DNA from: Methylorubrum rhodesianum
GTDB lineage: Bacteria > Pseudomonadota > Alphaproteobacteria > Rhizobiales > Beijerinckiaceae
Direction of reading: 5' to 3'
Assembly: GCF_014199985.1 (NCBI RefSeq)
Contig: NZ_JACHOS010000019.1
Span: 57,763-121,762 of the forward strand
Length of the DNA stretch: 64,000 nt
Below, piece by piece: positions 1-9,464 of the stretch. Made by a program: the position numbers and the translations under genes. A model generated the notes under the pieces. The model was not told where the DNA came from. It worked only from the letters and a program-made list of their open reading frames with translations, and ran no database searches. Position 1 is the stretch's first letter. Each line of letters begins with the position of its first letter.

Positions 1-1484
<1,484 letters not shown>

Positions 1485-1514
1485 GAGCCTCAAAGCGTTC
1501 GAGACCAACTTCAG

Positions 1515-1540
1515 CCCCGGCCGAAAGGCCGGGGTCTTTT
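1515..1540 (+). terminator. Rho-independent terminator after the aldehyde dehydrogenase
   Basis: A perfect 8-bp G+C stem (CCCCGGCC / GGCCGGGG) with a GAAA tetraloop is followed by TCTTTT, 30 bases after the aldehyde dehydrogenase stop codon. It points the same way as that gene. Confidence 0.9.
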
Positions 1541-1659
1541 GTTGTCGGGGCCGCATCGGCGGCGCGGCATGCCCGGCATCGGGCGCCCGACTCACGGACC
1601 GCTCCCGATGCGGGAATGGACGGGCGCTTCAGCCCGCACCGGCTCGGCCGGCAGACCGG

Positions 1660-2538
1660 TCAGGCCCCCCGCCAGGACTGCGCCGCCTCGGCCGCGAAAT
1701 CGCGATAGCGGCGCGGGGAACGGCCGAGCAGGGCCGCGAAGCGTGCGACCTCGGCGGCGCTCGCCGAGGCGCCGTCCTCTTGGTAGCGGCGCATCATCAC
1801 GCGCAGGTCGTAGGCGAGCCAGGCGGGAGCGAAGGCGCGCAGGCGGCCCTCCAGCCCGTCGAGGTCGTCGCCGCCGTAGCGCACGTCGCGGCCCAGCACC
1901 TCCGCCCAGACCGCGGCGATCATCGGACCGGTGAGGGCATCCGGCCCGACGAGTTCGTAGGTCTCGGCCGGAAGTGGCGCGGGAGACCGATCGCGGCGCA
2001 GGAGTTCGCGGGCCGCGGCCTCGGCGATGTCGCGCGCGTCGACCATCGAGATCCCGCGCTCGCCGATCGGCGACCCATACAGGCCGGCGCCGAGGAGCGG
2101 ATCCTTATGGGCGAGGTCGTTCTGCATGAAGTAGGCCGGCCGCAGCACCGTGGCCGGCAGATCGAGGGCCGCGATCATCCGCTCGACGGCGTGCTTGCCG
2201 GTGAAATGGGGCGCGTCGACATAGGCCTCGCCGCGGTAGACGGAGAGGTAGACGATGCCGCGGACACCCGCATCGCGGGCGAGGTTGAGGGCCGTGATCG
2301 CCTGCGTCAGCTCGTCCGGAACGTTGGCGACCAGCAGGAACAGGGTGTCGATGCCGACGAGCGCCGCGCGCAGGGCATCGATGTCGGTGAGGTCGCCGCG
2401 AACGGCCTCGACGCCGGCGGGGAAGCGTGCCGTGTCCGGCGAGCGGGTCAGGGCGCGGACGGAAGCGCCGGCCCCGGCGAGGTGATCGACGACGCTGGAG
2501 CCGATGCGGCCGGTGGCGCCTGTCACGAGGATAGTCAT
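1660..2538 (-). CDS. NmrA-like NAD(P)-binding reductase
   Basis: Predicted 292-residue atypical short-chain dehydrogenase of the NmrA/HSCARG type (QOR2-like quinone reductase or redox sensor). The N-terminus MTILVTGATGRIGS carries the glycine-rich dinucleotide-binding loop, followed by an acidic RGDLTD segment and a LRPAYFMQN substrate-side motif near residue 140. The frame is open well upstream, but this ATG is chosen because the Rossmann fold starts here and GGAGAA lies just before it. It is divergent from a LysR regulator (127-bp gap), the usual arrangement for a regulated oxidoreductase. Substrate unknown. Confidence 0.85.
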   Translation of the reverse strand: MTILVTGATGRIGSSVVDHLAGAGASVRALTRSPDTARFPAGVEAVRGDLTDIDALRAALVGIDTLFLLVANVPDELTQAITALNLARDAGVRGIVYLSVYRGEAYVDAPHFTGKHAVERMIAALDLPATVLRPAYFMQNDLAHKDPLLGAGLYGSPIGERGISMVDARDIAEAAARELLRRDRSPAPLPAETYELVGPDALTGPMIAAVWAEVLGRDVRYGGDDLDGLEGRLRAFAPAWLAYDLRVMMRRYQEDGASASAAEVARFAALLGRSPRRYRDFAAEAAQSWRGA

Positions 2539-2665
2539 GGTCGTTCTCCGGGTTGAAGCGGGGCGGTCCGCTGTGGGCCGCCGCCGATGACCGGAAAATG
2601 TGCCGTTCCCCTCCTGGGCCATAGACGGCAAGATCGGGACTGGGTGTCTCGAAATTGGAACGGGC
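2539..2665. promoter_or_regulatory. Divergent promoter region, NmrA-like reductase / LysR
   Basis: This 127-base gap between head-to-head genes must contain both promoters and probably the LysR binding site. No convincing -35/-10 pair or clean T-N11-A palindrome could be singled out by eye. Confidence 0.45.
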
Positions 2666-3568
2666 ATGGACCTCTCGGCGCTCTCGGACTTTCTTCTCGT
2701 CGCCAGCCACGGCGGGTTCGGCCGCGCCGCCCGGGCGAGCGGCCGGCCGAAGGCGACGCTGTCGCGCCGCGTCGCGGAGCTCGAGGCGAGCCTGGGCGCG
2801 CGGCTGATCGAGCGGGGCGAGCGCAGCCTGCGCCTGACCGAGGCGGGGACCCTCCTGCACGCCCGCACCGGGCCGCTGCTCGGCGAGATTGCCGAGGCCG
2901 GCGCGGCGGTGCGTGGGGGCATGGACCGGCCGCGCGGGCGCCTGCGGGTGAGCGCGCCGCTGCTTCTCTCCGATACCGCGCTCGGTCGCATCGCCGCCCG
3001 CTTCGTGCGCGCCTATCCCGAGGTTGATCTGACGATCCGATCGGAGGACCGCCTCGTCGATCCGGTCGAGGAGGATTTCGACGTCGTCATCCGGGTGAAT
3101 CCGAGGCCGGACGCGCGCCTAGTCGGGCGCTGCGTGCTGCGCGACGCGCCCTGGCTCGTAGCCGCAGGCGACGCAGTCCGCCCGGATCCGAGGGCAGATG
3201 GCGGGCCGCCCCCGCTCTCCTGCGTGGTGCGCGCGGAACCGCGGCCGGGCGAGGTCTGGACCGTGCGCGACGGCTCCTCGCGCACCGCCTACGCGCCCGT
3301 GCCGGTTCTGCGGCTGTCCTCGCTGCCGATGCTGCGCGACGCGGTCGTCGCGGGTGCCGGCGCCGCAGTGCTCCCGCGCTCCCTCGTCGGCGGCGACGTG
3401 GCGGCGGGCCGGCTGGCGCTGTGGGGTGGGCTCGAAGGACCGCCGAACGAGGTCTGGGCGTTGCACACCTCGCGCCGGCTGGTCAGCCCGAAGGTGTCGG
3501 CCTTCGTATCGTATCTGGCGGAGGCGCTTCAGCCTTCCGAAGCGCCTCCCACCGCGCCCCGGACCTGA
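2666..3568 (+). CDS. LysR-family transcriptional regulator
   Basis: Predicted 300-residue regulator. The start MDLSALSDF is the first Met that begins a LysR DNA-binding domain; upstream codons are in frame but not LysR-like. The winged helix-turn-helix spans about residues 1-60 (GGFGRAARASGRPKATLSRRVAELE) and the effector-binding domain follows from about residue 90, with LRVSAPLLLSDTALGRIAARF typical of the aromatic/quinone-responsive LysR subgroup. It probably controls the divergent NmrA-like reductase and itself. Ligand unknown. It ends about 100 bases before the convergent aldo/keto reductase. Confidence 0.9.
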   Translation: MDLSALSDFLLVASHGGFGRAARASGRPKATLSRRVAELEASLGARLIERGERSLRLTEAGTLLHARTGPLLGEIAEAGAAVRGGMDRPRGRLRVSAPLLLSDTALGRIAARFVRAYPEVDLTIRSEDRLVDPVEEDFDVVIRVNPRPDARLVGRCVLRDAPWLVAAGDAVRPDPRADGGPPPLSCVVRAEPRPGEVWTVRDGSSRTAYAPVPVLRLSSLPMLRDAVVAGAGAAVLPRSLVGGDVAAGRLALWGGLEGPPNEVWALHTSRRLVSPKVSAFVSYLAEALQPSEAPPTAPRT

Positions 3569-3664
3569 TCCGAGCGATCCCTCCGAACTGCGGGTTCGGA
3601 CCCCGCCCGGGCTCCGCGCGGGGCGTGACGATCCGGGTCGCCGCTTCGATTGCGTTTGGAAGGA

Positions 3665-4546
3665 TCAGGCCATTTCGGCCGGGGCCGCGATCCGGTCCAG
3701 CTCCGCCATCACCGCGTCCGGCAGGGTGAGATCGGCGGCGGCCAGGTTCTCGCGCAGATGCGCCACCGACGACGTGCCGGGGATCAGCAGGATGTTGGGC
3801 GCGCGGCGCAGGAGCCAGGCGAGCGCGACCTGCATCGGCGTGGCGCCGAGCCGCTCGGCGACTCCGGACAGCGTCGTCGATTGCAGCGGGCTGAAGCCTC
3901 CGAGCGGGAAGAACGGCACGTAGGCGATCCCCGCCGCCGCGAGGTCGTCGACGAGCCCGTCATCCGCCCGGTGTGCGAGGTTGTACGCGTTCTGGACGCA
4001 GACGATCTCCGCGATCCTCCGCCCCTCGGCCACCTGCCGCTGCGTCACGTTGCTGAGGCCGATCCGGCGCACCAGACCCTGGCGCTGGAGATCCGCCAGG
4101 ACGGCGAGCGGCGCCTCGATGGAGCCCTCGGCCGGCCCCGACACGTCGAACATGATCCGCAGGTTGACGACATCGAGCGCGTCCAGGCCGAGATTGCGCA
4201 GGTTGTCGTGGACCGCCCGGGTGAGGTCCTCGGCCGAGAAGGCCGGGTTCCACGAGGCGTCCGATCCCCGCTTCGCACCCACCTTCGTGACGATGACGAG
4301 ATCGTCCGGATAGGGGTGCAGAGCCTCGCGGATGATCTGGTTGGTGACGTGCGGGCCGTAGAAGTCGCTCGTGTCGATGTGGTTCACGCCCCGAGCCACC
4401 GCCTCGCGCAGCACCGCGACGGCGCCGTCCCGGTCCTTCGGCGGACCGAAGACGTGCGGCCCGGCGAGTTGCATCGCGCCGTAGCCCAGGCGCTTCACCG
4501 TGCGATCGCCCAAGGCGTAGGTGCCGGCTCGTTCGAGATCGTTCAT
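3665..4546 (-). CDS. pdxI: PdxI (YdbC)-like aldo/keto reductase, probable pyridoxal reductase
   Basis: Predicted 293-residue NADPH-dependent aldo/keto reductase. It is closely colinear with E. coli YdbC/PdxI, which reduces pyridoxal to pyridoxine: shared blocks include RLGYGAMQLAGP, GVNHIDTSDFYGPHVTNQ, LDVVNLRIM and ILLIPGTSSVAHLRENLAA. Catalytic Asp and Tyr lie in DTSDFYG and the Lys in VTKVGAK; as in YdbC, the usual tetrad His position sits in a VVNLR context. The start has a clear AGGAGAG ribosome-binding site. Divergent from a LysR gene, so substrate-responsive control is likely. The pyridoxal reductase role is inferred from that similarity recalled by eye; a general aldehyde reductase is the alternative. 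Confidence 0.88.
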   Translation of the reverse strand: MNDLERAGTYALGDRTVKRLGYGAMQLAGPHVFGPPKDRDGAVAVLREAVARGVNHIDTSDFYGPHVTNQIIREALHPYPDDLVIVTKVGAKRGSDASWNPAFSAEDLTRAVHDNLRNLGLDALDVVNLRIMFDVSGPAEGSIEAPLAVLADLQRQGLVRRIGLSNVTQRQVAEGRRIAEIVCVQNAYNLAHRADDGLVDDLAAAGIAYVPFFPLGGFSPLQSTTLSGVAERLGATPMQVALAWLLRRAPNILLIPGTSSVAHLRENLAAADLTLPDAVMAELDRIAAPAEMA

Positions 4547-4596
4547 CGGGGTCTCTCCTGTGTGACACCCGCGGCTCTAGACCCTGCCGGACCGCG

Positions 4597-4615
4597 CGAT
4601 AATACGGATATATCG
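4597..4615. promoter_or_regulatory. Putative LysR operator in the pdxI-like / LysR divergent region
   Basis: An A+T-rich island in a G+C-rich gap carries an inverted repeat CGATA-N9-TATCG about 27 bases before the LysR start. Size, spacing and position suit a LysR recognition site overlapping the divergent promoters. No binding evidence. Confidence 0.35.
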
Positions 4616-4641
4616 GCACGGGCTGTGCGGAAAAACGAACA

Positions 4642-5550
4642 ATGCCGGCGGATCTCGGCGACCTCGCCGCCTTCGTCGCGGTGGCGGAGGCCGGCGGCTT
4701 TCGCGACGGCGCGCGGGCCTCCGGCATGAGCGCGTCCGGGCTGAGCGAGGCCGTCCGCCGGCTGGAGCGGCGGCTCGGCGTGCGCCTGCTCCACCGCACG
4801 ACACGCAGCGTCGCCCCGACCGAGGCGGGCATGCGGCTCCTGGAACGCCTGATGCCGGCCCTGGGCGAGGTCGAGGCGGCGCTCGACGTCGTCAACGGCT
4901 TCCGCGACCGGCCGGCCGGCACGCTCCGGCTCAATGTGCCGGTCAGCGCGGCCCGACTGGTCCTGCCCAGAATCGTGCCGCCGTTCCTGGCCGCCTATCC
5001 GGACATCCGTCTCGACGTGATCGCCGAGGACAGCTTCGTCGATGTGCTGGCCGCGGGCTGCGATGCCGGCATCCGCTACGACGAGCGACTCGAACAGGAC
5101 ATGATCGCCGTCCCGATCGGCCCGCGCGAGCAACGCTTCGCCACGGTCGCGGCGCCGGCCTATCTCGACCGGCGCGGCCGTCCGGAGCACCCGCGCGACC
5201 TTCTGCACCATGCCTGCATCGGCGGCCGCTTCGCGAGCGGCCGGACGACGGAATGGGAGTTCGAGCGGGACGGAGAGATCCTGCGCGTCGATCCGAGCGG
5301 GCCGCTCACCGTACGCGTCGGCGCCGCCACCGACCTCGCGGTCGAGGCGGCGGTCGCCGGGGTCGGCATCCTCACCCTGTTCGAGGACTGGCTGCGGCCG
5401 CATCTCGACAGCGGAGCCTTGGAGCCCATTCTGGAGCCGTGGTGGCCACGCTTTTCCGGCCCGTTCCTGTACTATCCCGGACGCCGCTATCTTCCCGCGC
5501 CGCTCCGGGCCTTCATCGACTTCATCGGCCGGCCGCGGCGCGCGCCCTGA
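4642..5550 (+). CDS. LysR-family transcriptional regulator
   Basis: Predicted 302-residue regulator with an N-terminal winged helix-turn-helix (residues 1-62; GGFRDGARASGMSASGLSEAVRRLE) and a C-terminal substrate-binding-like domain. The segment FVDVLAAGCDAGIRYDERLEQDM is characteristic of the large LysR subgroup that senses small organic ligands. It is divergent from the PdxI-like reductase (95-bp gap) and so its likely regulator. Ligand unknown. Confidence 0.9.
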   Translation: MPADLGDLAAFVAVAEAGGFRDGARASGMSASGLSEAVRRLERRLGVRLLHRTTRSVAPTEAGMRLLERLMPALGEVEAALDVVNGFRDRPAGTLRLNVPVSAARLVLPRIVPPFLAAYPDIRLDVIAEDSFVDVLAAGCDAGIRYDERLEQDMIAVPIGPREQRFATVAAPAYLDRRGRPEHPRDLLHHACIGGRFASGRTTEWEFERDGEILRVDPSGPLTVRVGAATDLAVEAAVAGVGILTLFEDWLRPHLDSGALEPILEPWWPRFSGPFLYYPGRRYLPAPLRAFIDFIGRPRRAP

Positions 5551-5607
5551 CGCCGCCGATGCGGGGCCGCTCCCGGCTGCGCATGCGGCGAGCGCCGACG
5601 CGCGGGA

Positions 5608-6897
5608 TCAGCCCCGACCCCGGATCGCGGTCGCCCGTCCGTCCTCCACCAGCACCTCGGCCGGCAGCGGGTGGCTGAGAAAACCCGTCGGGCTCGCGGT
5701 CAGCCCGTAGGCACCCGACTGCAGCACGGCGACGAGGTCGCCCTCGGCGAGCGGCGGCAGCGGCGCGGCACGGGCCAGCATGTCGAGCGGCGTGCAGAGC
5801 GGGCCGACGACGGCCGTGGCCCCGCGCTCCGTACCGCCGCCGTCCATGACGGCCGCGAGGGGAAAGTCGCGCTTGACCACCTGACCGAGATTGCCGCTCG
5901 CGGCGAGGTGGTGATGCATGCCGCCGTCGGTGATGACGAAGCGGCTGCCGCGGGATTCCTTCACCGCCAGCACCCGCGCCACGTAGAGTCCCGCCGGCCC
6001 GGCGAGATAGCGGCCCGGCTCCAGCACCACGCGGGCCGAGGCCAGACCGGGATCGGCCCGCAGTGTCGCGATCAGGTCGGGCAGCCCGGCGCGGAGCGCG
6101 CCGAGGTCGAGGGCGGCGTCACCGGAAAAATACGGGATGCCGAGGCCGCCGCCGAGGTCGATCGTCTCCAGCGGGCGACCGGTCCGGCGGGCGATCCGCG
6201 CGGCGAGGCCGAGGCCGTAGGCCCACTGGCCGAGCAGGGTCTCCGCCTTCAGCCCCTGCGTGCCCGCGAACAGATGAAGCCCGACGAGGCGAAGCGCGGC
6301 CTGCGCCTCCACCGCGTCGATGGCGGCGTCCATCGCCTCCTCGTCGAAGCCGAAGGGCGAGGGCTTGCCGCCCATCCGCATCGCCCCGCCCTGCGCAGCG
6401 GCGCCCGGGTTGATCCGCAGGGCCACCCGCACGGTCGCACCGTGACGCTCCGCTGCCGCTGCGACCCGAACCATCTCCTCGCGGTTCTCGAGGTGGATCT
6501 CGCCGATGCCGCCGGCGATCACCCGGTCGAGATCGGCCGCGCCCTTGCCCGGCCCCGCGAACAGGATCCGCTCGGGCGGGACACCGGCCGCGCGTGCCGC
6601 GTCGAACTCGGCGCCGGAGGCGATCTCGGCACCCGCGCCCTCCTCGTGGAAGACGCGGATGACCGCCGGATTCGGGTTCGCCTTCACGGAGAAGTCGACC
6701 TCGGCGAAACCGGTCACCGCCGCGCACAGGGCGCGGTAGGTCCGGCGCATCGTCCCGGCATCGTAGACGAAGAGCGGCGTGCCGAATTCCTTCGTCAGGT
6801 CGATCACCGACAGGCCGCCGACACGGAGAACGCCCCCCGCGTCGCGCGAAAAATTCTCGGCGATCAGGGCGGCGGCGAGATCGGGAGGGACCGCCAT
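5608..6897 (-). CDS. PLP-dependent group III decarboxylase (LysA/ornithine decarboxylase-like, exosortase-associated type)
   Basis: Predicted 429-residue fold-type III enzyme. The PLP lysine is in DFSVKANPNP (about residue 72), the phosphate-binding glycine loop in TIDLGGGLGIPYF, the dimer-interface Cys/Asp in VVGPLCTPLD, and the catalytic tail in GAYGLTASPTGFLSH. The start lies 4 bases after the ligase stop codon, so the genes are almost certainly co-translated. Sequence type and partners match decarboxylases found beside an AMP-ligase and carrier protein in exosortase loci rather than housekeeping LysA. It probably decarboxylates an amino acid, perhaps carrier-bound; the substrate is unknown. 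Confidence 0.88.
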   Translation of the reverse strand: MAVPPDLAAALIAENFSRDAGGVLRVGGLSVIDLTKEFGTPLFVYDAGTMRRTYRALCAAVTGFAEVDFSVKANPNPAVIRVFHEEGAGAEIASGAEFDAARAAGVPPERILFAGPGKGAADLDRVIAGGIGEIHLENREEMVRVAAAAERHGATVRVALRINPGAAAQGGAMRMGGKPSPFGFDEEAMDAAIDAVEAQAALRLVGLHLFAGTQGLKAETLLGQWAYGLGLAARIARRTGRPLETIDLGGGLGIPYFSGDAALDLGALRAGLPDLIATLRADPGLASARVVLEPGRYLAGPAGLYVARVLAVKESRGSRFVITDGGMHHHLAASGNLGQVVKRDFPLAAVMDGGGTERGATAVVGPLCTPLDMLARAAPLPPLAEGDLVAVLQSGAYGLTASPTGFLSHPLPAEVLVEDGRATAIRGRG

Positions 6898-6901
6898 CGG
6901 C

Positions 6902-8437
6902 CTAGATCTCCGCCGCCGCGCGCTCGGCGGTCAGGCGCTTGTAATCGACCTTGCCGTTGGGCGTGGTCGGGAGCGCCGCCACCGCCTCGATGGTGCGGGG
7001 CACGAGGTGGGGCGCCAGGGCCGTGCGCAGGCGCTGCAGCACGTCCGCCGTGCCCGGCGCGCCCTCGGCGGGAACGGTGACCGCGTGGATGCGCTGGCCG
7101 AGGCTCGGATCCGGCAGGCCGATCACGGCGGCGGCGCGGAAGGCGCCGGTCTCCATCAGCGCCGCCTCGACCTCGGTCGGGCTGACGCGGAACCCTTGCG
7201 TCTTGATCATCGTGTCCTCGCGGCCGATGAACCGGAAGAAGCCGTCCGCGTCCTCCATCACGAGGTCGCCGGAGCGGCAGACGAGCCCCGGCTCGGTCCC
7301 CGGCGGCGGGAACGGGTCGGGCACCAGCACGCGGGCGGTGTCCTCCGGCCGCTTCCAGTAGCCCATCGAGACGGTGGGGCCGCGGTGGTGCAGGATGCCG
7401 GGCTCGCCCGGCCGGGCCCGCCGCCCCTCGGGGGTGAGCGCGAAGATGTCGGTCTCGGGGATGGCGCGGCCGATCGAATCCGGCCGCCGGTCGATCTCGT
7501 GCGGAGGCAGGTAGGTCGAGCGGAAGGCTTCCGTCAGGCCGTACATCAGCACGATGGCGGTGTGCGGCAGCCGGGCGCGCAGGCGCTCGATCGTCGGCAG
7601 GGCGAGGCTGCCGCCGGAATTGGTGATCGTCCGCAGGGCCGAAAGATCGGCCTTGGCCAGATGCGGCGCGGCCCGCGTCAGCAGGGTCCACAGCGTCGGC
7701 ACGCCGGCGAGCACGGTGATGCGGTGGGCCTCCAGCGCCCGCACCACGTCGTCGCCGAGCCGCGGCGTCAGCAGCACGATCCGCGCGCCCTGCTCCACGC
7801 TGGTGAGAAGCTGGTTCAGCCCGTAATCGAACGAGAACGGCAGCACCGAGAGGATGCGGTCCCCCGGGCCGATGCCGAGATAGGTCCGCACGATGCGGGT
7901 GCCGGCGATCAGGTTGGCGTGGGAGAGCATCACGCCCTTGGGCAGGCCGGTCGAGCCCGAGGTGTAGAGGATCGCCGCCAGCCCGTCGGGCGCCGGCTCG
8001 CCGGGCGGGAGGGCGGCGGCGTCCTCACCGGTTTCCTCGGGCGGACCGACTTCTTCGGCAAGGACGCGCAAACCCGGACAATCGTCGAGCGCGCCCTCCA
8101 GCCCGGCGGCGTGGGCCGCATCGGTCAGCAGCACCCGCGCGCCGCTGTCGGCGACGATATGGTGGACCTGGCGCGGGCGTAAGGACGGATGGATCGGCAC
8201 GAACACGCCGCCCGCCGCGCTGACGGCGAAGATCGCGACGCATTCGCGGACCGATTTCGGCAGAAGGATCGCGACCCGGTCGCCCGGCGCGAGCCCGAGA
8301 TCTCTCAAGCGCCGCGCCAGCGCGGCGACGCGGGCGCGGAAGCCGCCGTAGGTGAGGCGCTCGGCCTCCTCGACGATCGCGGGGCAATCGTCCGCGCCGG
8401 CTCCATCGAGCAGGTGGTGCAGCAGCGTCGGGGCCAT
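6902..8437 (-). CDS. AMP-forming acyl/aminoacyl ligase (adenylation enzyme), exosortase-associated type
   Basis: Predicted 511-residue ANL-superfamily enzyme that activates a carboxylate as its adenylate and probably loads the neighbouring carrier protein. Motifs: phosphate loop LYTSGSTGLPKGV near 170, the A5 segment LMYGLTEAFRSTYLPP near 300, the hinge Asp region near 390, and the C-terminal adenylation lysine in PNGKVDYKRLTAER. The carrier gene lies 19 bases upstream and the decarboxylase 4 bases downstream. Which acid or amino acid is activated cannot be read from the sequence. Confidence 0.87.
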   Translation of the reverse strand: MAPTLLHHLLDGAGADDCPAIVEEAERLTYGGFRARVAALARRLRDLGLAPGDRVAILLPKSVRECVAIFAVSAAGGVFVPIHPSLRPRQVHHIVADSGARVLLTDAAHAAGLEGALDDCPGLRVLAEEVGPPEETGEDAAALPPGEPAPDGLAAILYTSGSTGLPKGVMLSHANLIAGTRIVRTYLGIGPGDRILSVLPFSFDYGLNQLLTSVEQGARIVLLTPRLGDDVVRALEAHRITVLAGVPTLWTLLTRAAPHLAKADLSALRTITNSGGSLALPTIERLRARLPHTAIVLMYGLTEAFRSTYLPPHEIDRRPDSIGRAIPETDIFALTPEGRRARPGEPGILHHRGPTVSMGYWKRPEDTARVLVPDPFPPPGTEPGLVCRSGDLVMEDADGFFRFIGREDTMIKTQGFRVSPTEVEAALMETGAFRAAAVIGLPDPSLGQRIHAVTVPAEGAPGTADVLQRLRTALAPHLVPRTIEAVAALPTTPNGKVDYKRLTAERAAAEI

Positions 8438-8456
8438 GGAACGGATCAGGCGGGGA

Positions 8457-8720
8457 TCAGACGTCGGAACGCCGGTCGTCGATGAAATGGGCCAGCGTGT
8501 CGACGCTGGCGAAGTTGGCGAGGTCGAAGCTGTCCTCGTCGATCTCGACGCCGAAGCGGTCGCCGAGATGCATCATCAGGTCGAGAATGCCGATCGAATC
8601 GAGCGCGTCGCTGGTCACGAGGGAGGTGTCCCCGGTGACGGCGCCGGAGGGAAGGCCCGGGTTGCGGGCCGCGATGAAGGCGAAGATCGCCTCCCGCACG
8701 TCGGCCATCGACTGAACCAC
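8457..8720 (-). CDS. Acyl carrier protein
   Basis: Predicted 87-residue carrier domain with four-helix ACP character. The phosphopantetheine-attachment Ser is in ALDSIGILDLMMH (about residue 43), followed by the acidic helix DRFGVEIDEDSFDLANF. The start is ambiguous: GTG at 8720 gives MVQSMADV, ATG at 8708 gives MADV; neither has a strong ribosome-binding site. First gene of the carrier-ligase-decarboxylase unit. It is not the housekeeping fatty-acid ACP, which has a DSLD motif and lies in a fab context. Confidence 0.85.
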   Translation of the reverse strand: MVQSMADVREAIFAFIAARNPGLPSGAVTGDTSLVTSDALDSIGILDLMMHLGDRFGVEIDEDSFDLANFASVDTLAHFIDDRRSDV

Positions 8721-8939
8721 GGCTTCTCGACCCCTCGAACCGTCCTGCGCTGGTCTCGGGTTGCGGGCTTAAGCCCATCGCACGGGCAAGTCCATGGTGG
8801 GCCCATAGTTGGTCGATGGTTCGCCGATGGTTGACGGACGATCCCCAGCCATCCGCGCCTTCGGGCGATCCGCTTAACCGGCGATTCACGCCGCCCCCCG
8901 AGGCTTCCCGGCATTCCTCTCTCCCGGAGTCCTCGGCCC

Positions 8940-9464
8940 GTGTTCGGTTCAGCCCAGAACGGCGTGCTTCTCGCCGCCCGTCTCCTCATGGCCTCGGCCC
9001 TGCTGCCGACCGGCGTCGCGCGGGCGCTCAACGTCTCCGGCTTCGCGGTGACGCTGGCGGGCGCCGGCTGCCCCGCGCCGAACGCGGTCGCGACCGCGGC
9101 GGTGATCGTGCAGGTGTTCGGGCCGCTGGCGGTGGTTCTCGGCGTGATGCCGCGGCTCACGGGGCTCGCCATGGCCGGCTTCGTCGCCGGCATGGCGGCC
9201 CTTCTCCACCCGTTCTGGCTCCATGCCGGGGCCGCCGCGGTGACCGAGCGCAGCTTCCTCCTCGCCGATCTCGGGCTCGCCGGCGCCTTCCTGATGTACG
9301 CGATGACGGGGCCCGGCGCCTGGAGCTGGCGAGGTTTTTTCCAGGCGGGCGACGCGCCGGCACGGGCATCGGCCAAGGCACCGGCCAAGGCACCGGCGCG
9401 CGCCAAGACGGGCGGCGTCAAGCGGACGACGGGCGGCCGGGCTCCGGCGCGTGCTGCGGCGTGA
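8940..9464 (+). CDS. DoxX-family integral membrane protein
   Basis: Predicted 174-residue inner-membrane protein with four hydrophobic segments (about residues 8-28, 45-68, 74-94 and 105-125) typical of DoxX. It has a 40-residue positively charged tail of Ala/Lys/Pro repeats (APAKAPAKAPARAK) likely to be cytosolic. GTG start with GGAG about 10 bases upstream. Its last 47 bases overlap the convergent exporter gene on the other strand. DoxX proteins are linked to redox and sulfur-stress complexes; a specific role cannot be assigned. Confidence 0.82.
   Translation: MFGSAQNGVLLAARLLMASALLPTGVARALNVSGFAVTLAGAGCPAPNAVATAAVIVQVFGPLAVVLGVMPRLTGLAMAGFVAGMAALLHPFWLHAGAAAVTERSFLLADLGLAGAFLMYAMTGPGAWSWRGFFQAGDAPARASAKAPAKAPARAKTGGVKRTTGGRAPARAAA

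Noticed and set aside
5608..8720. An exosortase/PEP-CTERM system
   Set aside because: Only the associated ligase, decarboxylase and ACP are present; no exosortase or PEP-CTERM tail was found in any nearby gene.
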